Shown here piece by piece: positions 1-6,517 of a stretch of 13,731 bases of DNA. The stretch covers positions 1 to 13,731 of the forward strand of contig JANWJO010000033.1 in NCBI GenBank assembly GCA_025449435.1, read 5' to 3'. Made by a program: the position numbers and the translations under genes. Within the stretch, counting starts at the first letter, position 1; the number at the start of each line of letters is the position of its first letter. The stretch comes from Chloroflexota bacterium (GTDB taxonomy: Bacteria; Chloroflexota; UBA4733). Below the pieces are notes generated by a model that had not been told where the DNA came from, ran no database searches, and saw nothing but the letters and a program-made list of their open reading frames with translations.

Positions 1-2
1 AG

Positions 3-1433
3 TTCTTCAGCAGTCGCGTAGACCTGCTGCCGGCCGAGTATATCGACGAGCTTGCCAAGCTCCAAGACGACGTCCCATCCGTCGCCTTTCCTATCGTGCG
101 CGCCGTCGCCGAACAGGAACTCGGCGGCCCATTAGCCGACTGGTTCACCTGGGTCGATGAAACGGCCGTGGCAGCCGCCTCCCTGGGCCAGGTACACCGA
201 GCCACGCTGCCGACCGGCGAGCACATCGCACTCAAAATCCAGCGGCCGGACATCGCCAGCATCATCGCCATCGACCTCGATAACTTCCGCTGGGCCATGA
301 AGTGGATGCGGCGGCTCACCTCCATCGCTGCCGATGTGGATTGGGATGGCATCTTCGCCGAAGTGGCGCAGACGCTCGATGCCGAACTCGACTACCGGGT
401 GGAGGCGCAAAGCGCCATCCGCTTTCGCCAGACGTTTCTCAGTGACACACGGGTGCGCGTGCCTGCCGTCTTCCTCTCCCATTCCCGCCAGCGCGTGCTC
501 GCGCTGGAGTACTGCGACGGTATCAAGATCACCAACTACGCTGAACTCGAGGCGGCTGGCATCGACCGCACAGCCGTAGCTCGGATCCTGTTGGAAACCT
601 ACTTCAGGCAGGTATTCGAGCTGGATTTCTTCCATGCCGATCCCCACCCAGGCAACCTGTTCGTCCAACCGGGCCCTGTGGTGGTATTTCTGGATTTTGG
701 CCTCATGGGCACCCTGTCGCCCGCCGTGCGTGCCGCAGCGCGCCGCCTACTCAATGCGTTCGTGCAGCGGGACCCGGCAGCAGCCACCACAACACTGGCG
801 GAGATGGGCTTCTTGCGCCAGGGCGCCAACCAAAAGACGGTGCGCGATGCCTTGGGTTGGTTCCTTGACCAGTTCTATCGCAGTTCACTGGTCGAACTCG
901 CCCACATTAGCCCGCACGAAGTGTTCGACCAGGTGCGTGGACTCATCGCCGAACAACCGTTTCAGATCCCCGCCAACTATGTGTTCATCGGGCGGACTAT
1001 CGGGACGCTTGTAGGCTTGAGTACCGGCCTTGCGCCCAACCTCAACGTGATCCGGGTGATGGAACCGTACGCCCGCAAGCTGGCCGGTGAAGAGGTTGCA
1101 GATTGGACCGAGCTGATCGGCAAGCAGGTGAAAGAGTACGGCCAGCTGGCACTTACCCTCCCCCGCTCACTGGACCGCGTGCTCAAACGCATCGACAACG
1201 GCGAGCTAGACGTGCGCGTCACGTTGATCAACGACCTCTCCCGCAGCGTCTCCCAGCTCGAGCGTACTGCCAGGCAATTGATATGGGCTGCGCTTTGCGC
1301 CGGCTTGTTGATCGGTGGTAGCGTACTGGTGGGACAAGGCCAGGAAACGCGGGGCGATATCGCCTTCGCCGTCGCTGTGTTGTGCGGAATGCTTGCCGTG
1401 TGGCCCTTCAACCGGCGCCGGCCCAGGAGGTAA
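3..1433 (+). CDS. UbiB/ABC1-family atypical kinase, 5'-partial
   Basis: Protein of the UbiB/AarF/ADCK family. Members are membrane-associated atypical kinases/ATPases that support isoprenoid-quinone lipid metabolism; the substrate here is unknown. The frame is open to the left edge, and its first visible residues (FSSRVDLLPAEY) match the family's conserved N-terminal region. The gene therefore begins upstream of the window, and the internal GTG at 96 is not its start. Family motifs seen: the Ala-rich loop AAASLGQVH (replacing the usual kinase Gly-rich loop), the Lys in IALKIQRP, the Glu region ELDYRVEAQS, HADPHPGN (nt 633-656) and the metal-binding DFG (nt 693-701). The last ~55 residues contain two hydrophobic helices separated by a short polar loop and end in an Arg-rich tail, consistent with membrane anchoring. 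It ends 4 nt before the next GTG start and is probably co-transcribed. No ubiquinone or menaquinone gene is visible nearby. Confidence 0.93.
   Translation, partial: FFSSRVDLLPAEYIDELAKLQDDVPSVAFPIVRAVAEQELGGPLADWFTWVDETAVAAASLGQVHRATLPTGEHIALKIQRPDIASIIAIDLDNFRWAMKWMRRLTSIAADVDWDGIFAEVAQTLDAELDYRVEAQSAIRFRQTFLSDTRVRVPAVFLSHSRQRVLALEYCDGIKITNYAELEAAGIDRTAVARILLETYFRQVFELDFFHADPHPGNLFVQPGPVVVFLDFGLMGTLSPAVRAAARRLLNAFVQRDPAAATTTLAEMGFLRQGANQKTVRDALGWFLDQFYRSSLVELAHISPHEVFDQVRGLIAEQPFQIPANYVFIGRTIGTLVGLSTGLAPNLNVIRVMEPYARKLAGEEVADWTELIGKQVKEYGQLALTLPRSLDRVLKRIDNGELDVRVTLINDLSRSVSQLERTARQLIWAALCAGLLIGGSVLVGQGQETRGDIAFAVAVLCGMLAVWPFNRRRPRR
1425..1430 (+). promoter_or_regulatory. Ribosome binding site fixing the GH57 start
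   Basis: AGGAGG lies directly before the TAA of the upstream kinase gene and 7 nt before GTG 1438. It decides the start of the GH57 gene in favour of this GTG. Earlier in-frame starts, down to about 1315, would lie inside the kinase gene and add residues unlike the family. Confidence 0.8.
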
Positions 1434-1437
1434 GCCC

Positions 1438-2670
1438 GTGGCTCTTGTGACGCTGTATCTGTTTGCTCACCAGCCCAACCGTCTACGCGATTACCCGGAA
1501 CGCCGTGCCGCCTGCTTCGACTCGCCCTCCCAGATGTACGACGCCCTGTATGAAGATGAGTTCAACGAAGAAGTGTTTCTGCGCGTGGCCAGTGAGTGCT
1601 ACTGGCCGGCCACGCGCCTGATTCTCAAGATGGTGAAAGAACACGCCAGCAGCGCCAAGCCATTCAAGGTGAACTTCGCCTTGTCGGGCTTGTTTATGGA
1701 GCAAGCGCGGCTGTGGGCGCCTGGCTTGTTGGAAGTGTTCGCGGAACTGGCAGCCACTGGCCTTGTCGAGTTCACCGCCGAGACCTACTACCATTCGCTG
1801 TCGGGTTTGTTCGGCATCGATCGCAGCGAGTTCTGTGCACAAATCGAGCAGCACTGCCAGGCCATCGAAAAGCTCGCAGGCAAGCGACCGCAGTTTTTCC
1901 GCAATACCGAATGCATGTACAACGACGACATCGCCGCCACGATCAAGGGCCTCGGCTTTAAGGGCATCCTCACGGAAGGCATCGAGCGAGTCCTCGATAA
2001 CTGGCGCTCGCCGAACTATGTCTATCAATCGGTGAGCGGGCTACCGATCTTGTTGCGCGACTACCGCGCGAGCGACGACATCGGCTATCGCTTCACCAAC
2101 CGAGGCTGGGAGTTCTGGCCCCTCCACGCCGACGTCTTCGCCAACTGGCTGGCCTATAACCGCCACCAGATTATCACCCTGGCGATGGACTATGAAGCGT
2201 TCGGCAACCACATGTGGGCTGACTCGGGCATCTTTGATTTCATCGAATGGCTGCCGCGCGAGGTTGCCAAGCACCACAGCCTGGAGTGGGTCAACGCCAC
2301 CGAAGCCGTCGAACGCTTGCAACCTGTGGGCACTCTACACGTGCCGCCGTTCAAGACCATTTCATGGGCGGATGCCGAACGCGACACCAGCGCGTGGCTC
2401 GGCAACCCGATGCAGCGCTGGGCCTTTGAGGAGATCAAGCGGTTGGGTCCGCAGGTGCTTAGAAGCGAAGACCCCACGCTGATTCGTATCTGGCGGCAGT
2501 TGCAGACTAGTGACCACCTGTACTACCTGAGCAACAAGTCGGACAGCGACCAAGATGTCCACCAATACTTCAGCATCTACCGCACCCCGACAGAAGGCTT
2601 TGTGCGCGTGCAATCGGCATTAGGCGCGCTCGCGTCCTACCTGGAGCGCCACGAGCCAGCAAAGGCCTAG
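1438..2670 (+). CDS. Glycoside hydrolase family 57 (alpha-amylase/alpha-glucan enzyme)
   Basis: Predicted 410-residue cytoplasmic enzyme of GH57, the family of retaining alpha-amylases, 4-alpha-glucanotransferases and branching enzymes. It shows the family signature HQP (residues 11-13). The conserved region FRNTECMYND carries the likely nucleophile Glu158, and MDYEAFGNH carries the likely acid/base Asp251. These blocks most resemble the archaeal MJ1611-type alpha-amylase group rather than the longer branching enzymes, so both catalytic positions appear intact. No signal peptide or membrane segment is seen, which suggests an intracellular alpha-glucan substrate such as glycogen or maltodextrin. 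The GTG start is supported by AGGAGG 7 nt upstream. The usual glycogen-synthase partner is absent from this window. The gene sits between a kinase and rsmI with almost no spacing. Exact specificity (hydrolase versus transferase) cannot be read from the sequence. Confidence 0.9.
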   Translation: MALVTLYLFAHQPNRLRDYPERRAACFDSPSQMYDALYEDEFNEEVFLRVASECYWPATRLILKMVKEHASSAKPFKVNFALSGLFMEQARLWAPGLLEVFAELAATGLVEFTAETYYHSLSGLFGIDRSEFCAQIEQHCQAIEKLAGKRPQFFRNTECMYNDDIAATIKGLGFKGILTEGIERVLDNWRSPNYVYQSVSGLPILLRDYRASDDIGYRFTNRGWEFWPLHADVFANWLAYNRHQIITLAMDYEAFGNHMWADSGIFDFIEWLPREVAKHHSLEWVNATEAVERLQPVGTLHVPPFKTISWADAERDTSAWLGNPMQRWAFEEIKRLGPQVLRSEDPTLIRIWRQLQTSDHLYYLSNKSDSDQDVHQYFSIYRTPTEGFVRVQSALGALASYLERHEPAKA

Positions 2671-2676
2671 TCCGTC

Positions 2677-3477
2677 TTGGGCCGGCTGTTCGTAGTCGCC
2701 ACGCCCATCGGCAACTTATCCGACCTGACGCCGCGTGCCCGTGATACCCTACGCACCGTGCCGGTGGTGTTTGCCGAAGACACGCGCGTCACCCTTGCTC
2801 TGTTGCGGGCAATCGACGCGCACCCCCGATTGCTGTCGTATCGTGAGGCGAACCATCAACGTGCGACTGCACAGGTGTTACAGGCGCTTGCCACCAGCGA
2901 TGTGGCGCTGGTGAGCGACGCCGGCACACCGGCGATTGCCGATCCCGGCCAGCGGTTAGTGGATGCTGTACGGGCCGCAGGGTTTAAAGTCGAGGCCATA
3001 GCCGGACCATCTGCCGTCGCGACAGCACTGAGTGTCAGCGGACTGTGGGCGGGCCGCTGGAGCTTCGTGGGGTTTTTGCCTAACCGGCCGGCTGCGCGGC
3101 GGGCTGAACTCACACGCTGGGGGCAGCGCGAGGACACTATGGTGGTGTTCGAAGCGCCGCACCGCATCCATGCGTCACTTGCCGACCTTGACGAGCTGCT
3201 GCCGCAGCGCCGGATCGCCTTGCTGATCGAACTCACCAAGCTACACGAGCGCGTGCTGCGTGGTAGTGCTGCTGAAGTGCTCGCGCTGCTCGGCGCCGAG
3301 GCACGCGGCGAAATGGTGCTGGTGGTCGAGGGCGGGCCGGATAGTGCGGTAGCGAGCTCACCAGCTGACCTTGAGGTGGGCGACGTGGCCGCCGCTGCCA
3401 GGGCGCTGGGCGTAGACAGGCGCGCCTTGTATCGCTTTGTCGTTGCAGAACGGTCTCGCTCACACACCAGTACATGA
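2677..3477 (+). CDS. rsmI: 16S rRNA (cytidine(1402)-2'-O)-methyltransferase RsmI
   Basis: Cytoplasmic SAM-dependent enzyme that 2'-O-methylates C1402 in the decoding centre of 16S rRNA. The 266-residue tetrapyrrole-methylase-fold protein shows the family blocks in order: VATPIGNL (residues 7-14), EDTR (34-37), SDAGTPAIADPG (80-91), then GPSAVATALSVSGL, FVGFLP, FEAPHRI, ELTKLHE and GEMVLVVEG. The length is near the usual ~280 residues. The start is TTG at 2677: the upstream GH57 TAG is in the same frame only two codons earlier, and starting here gives the canonical N-terminus GRLFVVATPIGN. The Shine-Dalgarno match is poor (AAAGG at 2661-2665, 11 nt away), so translation may depend on ribosomes terminating at the GH57 stop. 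Confidence 0.95.
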   Translation: MGRLFVVATPIGNLSDLTPRARDTLRTVPVVFAEDTRVTLALLRAIDAHPRLLSYREANHQRATAQVLQALATSDVALVSDAGTPAIADPGQRLVDAVRAAGFKVEAIAGPSAVATALSVSGLWAGRWSFVGFLPNRPAARRAELTRWGQREDTMVVFEAPHRIHASLADLDELLPQRRIALLIELTKLHERVLRGSAAEVLALLGAEARGEMVLVVEGGPDSAVASSPADLEVGDVAAAARALGVDRRALYRFVVAERSRSHTST

Positions 3478-3535
3478 ACGTTGCCGGAGACGAGTTGCAT
3501 CAGGCGGTATCGTGAAGCCACACGGCAACGCAGCC

Positions 3536-3543
3536 GGAGGAGG
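3536..3543 (+). promoter_or_regulatory. Strong ribosome binding site for the mrp-like gene
   Basis: GGAGGAGG at 3536-3543 stands 5 nt before ATG 3549. It is one of the best Shine-Dalgarno sequences in the window and supports the chosen start. Confidence 0.7.
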
Positions 3544-3548
3544 TCACG

Positions 3549-4589
3549 ATGAGCACAGTAGCGCCGCCGCCGATCATTGTCCTCACCGACAAGATCAAGT
3601 CGGTCGTGGAGCGCTACCCTGGCGTGCAAGCGGTGTTCCGCGCCCACGGGCTGCCCTGTGCCGCGTGCCACGTTGCGGCGTACGAGAGCATCATCGCCGG
3701 CGCCGCGTTGCACCGCCTAGACGCAGCCGCTTTACTCGATGACTTGAACACGTTTGCTCGCCGGGGCATCGTCCCGCCCATGCGGGTGGCGCCGGCGCAA
3801 AAGCGCCCACTGACCGGCGGCAAGTTGTCGCTTCCTGGCGTGAAGCACGTCATCGCGGTGATGAGCGGTAAGGGTGGCGTCGGCAAGTCTCTGGTCAGCG
3901 GCCTGCTCGCAGCGGCACTGCACCGCCAGGGCTGTCAGGTTGGTGTACTGGATGCCGATATCACCGGGCCCAGCATCCCGCGCATGTTTGGCGTATCCGG
4001 CAAAGCGGTATTGCGGGACAAGCGATTCGAGCCTGGTGTGAGCCGTGGCGGCATCAAGGTGATGTCGGTAAATCTGCTACTGGAGAACGAGAACGACGCT
4101 GTCATCTGGCGGGGGCCCATGGTCACTGGAGCCATCCAGCAGTTCTTCAGTGACGTGCACTGGGATGAGCTAGATTACCTCCTGGTGGATCTCCCTCCGG
4201 GCACATCCGACGCGCCGCTTACCGTGCTACAACGCTTGCCGGTCAACGGGGTGGTGATCGTCAGCACACCGCAACAACTCGCCACGATGGTGGTGACGAA
4301 GGCAATCCGGCTCGCCGAGCGCATGCAGACGCCCATCTTGGGCATCGTGGAAAATATGGCGTACGTCACGGTACCCGGCAGCGATGTGCCCCTGGAAGTG
4401 TTCGGCCCGAGCCAAGGTCCGTTCCTGGTGGCGCAGTCCGGCGCACCACTGCTCGGCCGGTTGCCCATCGACCCCTCGCTGACGGCGCTGGTGGACGCTG
4501 GCAAGGTAGAAGACTACCGTTCGGCGCCCTACGACGAACTCGTGACCAACTTCCTGACGGAATTGCACCGCGACGTGCTCCCCGTGTAG
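3549..4589 (+). CDS. DUF1858-Mrp/NBP35 fusion, P-loop Fe-S carrier-type ATPase
   Basis: Predicted 346-residue cytoplasmic protein of the Mrp/ApbC/NBP35 family of P-loop ATPases, which act in Fe-S cluster delivery. Residues ~9-68 form a DUF1858 domain (hybrid-cluster-associated redox disulfide type) with the Cys pair CAAC at 37-40. It replaces the MIP18/DUF59 domain usually found at the N-terminus of bacterial Mrp. From ~98 onward it is the ATPase: deviant Walker A GKGGVGKS (107-114), DADITGPSIPRMFG, the WRGPM block, LVDLPPGTSDA and VSTPQQLA. The segment VENMAYVTVPGSDVPLEVFG normally contains a CPxC that bridges a cluster in the dimer; here both cysteines are absent. Some other Mrp lineages also seem to lack them. 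The gene follows rsmI by 71 nt. Family assignment is firm; a cluster-carrier role is uncertain given the missing pair. Confidence 0.92.
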   Translation: MSTVAPPPIIVLTDKIKSVVERYPGVQAVFRAHGLPCAACHVAAYESIIAGAALHRLDAAALLDDLNTFARRGIVPPMRVAPAQKRPLTGGKLSLPGVKHVIAVMSGKGGVGKSLVSGLLAAALHRQGCQVGVLDADITGPSIPRMFGVSGKAVLRDKRFEPGVSRGGIKVMSVNLLLENENDAVIWRGPMVTGAIQQFFSDVHWDELDYLLVDLPPGTSDAPLTVLQRLPVNGVVIVSTPQQLATMVVTKAIRLAERMQTPILGIVENMAYVTVPGSDVPLEVFGPSQGPFLVAQSGAPLLGRLPIDPSLTALVDAGKVEDYRSAPYDELVTNFLTELHRDVLPV

Positions 4590-4656
4590 TCCTCCCGAGA
4601 GGGGAAACGAGCTACCGGAAGAGTAGGTGATGATCCGCCGTCATTCTTCGTATCTG

Positions 4657-4772
4657 CGCCCTTCCCCGGGAGAACGGGGCGGGTGCCCTTTGGGCGATTG
4701 AGGATGGGTTTGCGCTACATTTTCCCCTAATAAAAAGCCCCTCCCCAGCGGGGAGGGGTTGGGGGAGGGGTC
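4657..4772. repeat. Intergenic GC-rich dispersed-type repeat, two degenerate copies
   Basis: The 189-bp spacer 4590-4778 holds two related pieces in the same orientation. Each begins with a C-run/G-run hairpin: CCCTTCCCCGGGAGAACGGGG near 4659-4679 (imperfect) and CCCCTCCCC-AGC-GGGGAGGGG at 4738-4758. Each is followed by a G-rich tail of the form GGG...GAGG. Such modules are scattered in many high-GC genomes, including Chloroflexota. Whether it is multicopy here cannot be seen in one window. No coding evidence was found in this spacer. Confidence 0.55.
4732..4758 (-). terminator. Rho-independent terminator of the zinc-ribbon gene
   Basis: A perfect 9-bp stem (CCCCTCCCC/GGGGAGGGG, loop AGC, 4738-4758) is followed on the minus strand by CTTTTTATTA. 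It lies 20 nt past the stop of the minus-strand gene ending at 4779. The arrangement is classic for that strand; on the plus strand no U-run follows the stem. Confidence 0.8.
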
Positions 4773-4778
4773 CCAGCT

Positions 4779-5117
4779 TCAGCGCAACGTTTGCGAAATC
4801 ACCCGTACCCGCTGGCGCTGGCGTATGGAGGCGAGCACGCACAGCGCCTGGCAATGGGTGCACTGGAAGGTTTGCTGCCAGCTCGCAGTCACCGTGCGCG
4901 ACGAACAACACGGGCACGCCGTGGCGGCGAGATCACCAGCATACAGCAGTCCGAGCACGCCCACCGATCCAGCGAGCGCTACGGCGACGATCGCCGCTAC
5001 CCAAGTGGCATCCGGCAAGGCGAGACCCACGATGACCCCTAACACCAGGCCGAGCGGCAAGCTCAGTCCGCTGACTGTGTGTCCGAGGTTGCGGCGGAAT
5101 GCCGGAATTGGAGACAT
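4779..5117 (-). CDS. Small two-helix zinc-ribbon membrane protein, hypothetical
   Basis: Predicted 112 residues. A short polar N-terminus is followed by two adjacent hydrophobic segments (~20-34 and ~38-60, separated by ALPDAT). A C-terminal treble-clef/zinc-ribbon-like module follows, with C68-x-x-C71 and C86-x-x-C89 plus nearby C70 and C93. The tail is Arg/Gln-rich. I do not recognise a named family. The layout suggests a membrane-anchored Zn-binding protein with its ribbon on one face, possibly a regulator or adaptor. Start choice: ATG 5117 has AAGGAG 7 nt upstream, and the earlier in-frame GTG (5135) would overlap that Shine-Dalgarno. It has its own promoter, operator-like palindrome and terminator, so it is probably a monocistronic, regulated unit. 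The opposite-strand reading frame over this region is lower quality. Confidence 0.75.
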   Translation of the reverse strand: MSPIPAFRRNLGHTVSGLSLPLGLVLGVIVGLALPDATWVAAIVAVALAGSVGVLGLLYAGDLAATACPCCSSRTVTASWQQTFQCTHCQALCVLASIRQRQRVRVISQTLR

Positions 5118-5140
5118 GTCCTTGCTCCTTCGCACCCGCT

Positions 5141-5167
5141 GTTAGGGTACCCTAACGTTATCCTAAC
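5141..5167. promoter_or_regulatory. Operator-like palindrome at the zinc-ribbon gene promoter
   Basis: GTTAGGGTACCCTAAC (5141-5156) is a perfect 16-bp inverted repeat. The half-site CCTAAC recurs at 5162-5167, exactly 11 bp (one helical turn) from the copy at 5151-5156. The core fits TTAGGNNNNCCTAA, a pattern seen in DtxR/IdeR/MntR-type metalloregulator boxes. It covers the predicted transcription start of the minus-strand gene, a classic repressor position. The regulator's identity is inference only. Confidence 0.6.
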
Positions 5168-5189
5168 CAGACCTATGTCACTCTGTCAA
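5160..5189 (-). promoter_or_regulatory. Sigma70-like promoter of the zinc-ribbon gene
   Basis: Read on the minus strand: a perfect -35 TTGACA (plus positions 5184-5189), an 18-bp spacer, and -10 TAGGAT (5160-5165). Transcription should begin near 5153, inside the 16-bp palindrome, about 35 nt before ATG 5117. Confidence 0.6.
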
Positions 5190-5203
5190 GCCGCTGCACA
5201 CCA

Positions 5204-6472
5204 CTACGATTGCACCAAACCCAAGCTGCTGTAGGACTGACCGTCCAACACGGTGGCGGCGGGTGTGCCCAGCCAATCCTGAATCAGCGTGGCGTATACC
5301 TGCCGGAAGTCGATCCCAAACTTGAGATCGCCGTTGGTGTCCAGATCGGTGAGGTTGGGGGAGTTGCCGTAGAGGCCGCCGCGCAACTTGGTGCCGAGCA
5401 GCATCATGGGCGCTGCGGTGCCATGGTCGGTCCCGTGGCCGCCGTTCTCCTTGACCCGCCGCCCGAACTCCGAGAAGGTCATCATGGAGACCTGGTCCGA
5501 CTTGTTCATCGCTTGGAGGTCTTGCATGAACGCCGCGACTCCGTCCGCAAACTGCTTGAGCAAGCCGTCGTGTGTGCGGCGTTCGCTAACGTGGGTGTCA
5601 AAGCTGCCGAGCGAGGCGTAGTACACGCGCGTGCCCAGGTCGGCGTGGATCAGCTGGGCGATCTGGCGCAAGCTATCGCCGAAGCTCGTCTTCGGGTAGG
5701 ACACCGTACTGGTGTAGCCGTTGGCGACGGTATGAAGCACGTCCGACGTCGAGAGGGCGGAGAGTCCAGCGTGCTGCAGCAGCTCTTCGTACGCGTCGCT
5801 GCCGGGTTGCTGGGAGTAGATCTGCCGGAAGGTGTCCAGCCGCGCTTGGCGCGTATCGGGAAAGTGGCCGTCGGTGGCCAGGCTGAACGCCTGGAAGCTT
5901 CCCACCGCCGGGACCATGGCGTGCTGGGTCCACAGCGCCTTGGACAGCGACGAGCCGATCTCCAACCCCACCAGATCGCTACTTGCGCTCTGCGGCGTAG
6001 CTGTTCCACAGCACTGCGCATCGATGTAGCGGCCAAGCCAGCCCGTCGTGCCATTGATGTCAGGCTCGGCGGTGGTCCAGATGTCGGTCGAACGGAAGTG
6101 GGAGCGATTAGGGTTGGGGTAGCCGACGCCTTGCACGATCGCCATGGCGCCGCCATCGTACAGGGATTTGAGTGCCGCCAGATTAGGGTTGAAACCCACG
6201 TCGCTGCTCAGGGGCACGACATCACCTTGGGCCACCGCAAGCGTCGGCCGCAAGCTGTAATAGGTAGGGTCGCCGTAGGGCACGATGGTGTTGAGTCCGT
6301 CGTTGCCACCGCCTAGCTGCAACACCACAAGCGACGTCTTCTGGCTGCTCGTGCCGGCCAGAGGCATTTCGCCCGCCGCCTCAGCCACCCGTGTGACGAA
6401 CGCCGGCGCCATCAGCCCTAGGCCGATGAGCAAGCCGCCCCGCTGGAGGAAGTTCCGTCGCGTGAAAGGCAT
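5204..6472 (-). CDS. Tat-exported DUF1501 family protein
   Basis: Predicted 422 residues. The N-terminus is a Tat signal: TRRNFLQRGG (Arg5-Arg6), a hydrophobic stretch to ~28, and a likely cleavage near the AEAA of residues 30-33. The mature part is a DUF1501 protein, related to the alkaline phosphatase/sulfatase fold, of unknown substrate. Recognisable blocks: VVLQLGGGNDGLN (49-61), HFRSTDIWTTAEP (125-137), the SFDTH block (290-294), TFSEFGRRV (332-340) and HGTDHGTAAPMMLLG (346-360). The His/Asp pattern of the last is consistent with metal binding, but this is inferred. ATG 6472 has AGAGAGGA 8 nt upstream. It lies 45 nt after the DUF1800 gene on the same strand, the standard order for this pair, so the two are probably one transcript and work together outside the membrane. 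Confidence 0.93.
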   Translation of the reverse strand: MPFTRRNFLQRGGLLIGLGLMAPAFVTRVAEAAGEMPLAGTSSQKTSLVVLQLGGGNDGLNTIVPYGDPTYYSLRPTLAVAQGDVVPLSSDVGFNPNLAALKSLYDGGAMAIVQGVGYPNPNRSHFRSTDIWTTAEPDINGTTGWLGRYIDAQCCGTATPQSASSDLVGLEIGSSLSKALWTQHAMVPAVGSFQAFSLATDGHFPDTRQARLDTFRQIYSQQPGSDAYEELLQHAGLSALSTSDVLHTVANGYTSTVSYPKTSFGDSLRQIAQLIHADLGTRVYYASLGSFDTHVSERRTHDGLLKQFADGVAAFMQDLQAMNKSDQVSMMTFSEFGRRVKENGGHGTDHGTAAPMMLLGTKLRGGLYGNSPNLTDLDTNGDLKFGIDFRQVYATLIQDWLGTPAATVLDGQSYSSLGLVQS

Positions 6473-6517
6473 GTTCGTGTTCCTCTCTCTACTGAACGTG
6501 GTGTCAATTAGCGCCGC

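Noticed and set aside
1315..1437. Longer start for the GH57 gene
   Set aside because: It would overlap the kinase gene by more than 100 nt and add a non-homologous leader; the AGGAGG-GTG arrangement at 1425-1440 is better.
3474..3515. 13-residue micro-ORF whose ATG overlaps the rsmI stop (ATGA)
   Set aside because: It is too short to support, with no Shine-Dalgarno of its own. It could act as a coupling leader, but nothing else in the sequence backs that.
2856..3713. Minus-strand open frame (285 codons) opposite rsmI and the mrp start
   Set aside because: It overlaps two firmly identified plus-strand genes, and its product is Ser/Ala/Arg low-complexity, typical of antisense reading in GC-rich DNA.
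4759..5145. Plus-strand open frame over the zinc-ribbon gene
   Set aside because: The minus strand has a promoter, Shine-Dalgarno, terminator, two hydrophobic helices and spaced CxxC pairs; the plus-strand frame has none of these.
5210..6316. Long plus-strand open frame (368 codons) opposite the DUF1501 gene
   Set aside because: GC-rich shadow frame. The minus-strand reading has a Tat signal and DUF1501 blocks; the plus-strand product has no recognisable motif or ribosome binding site.
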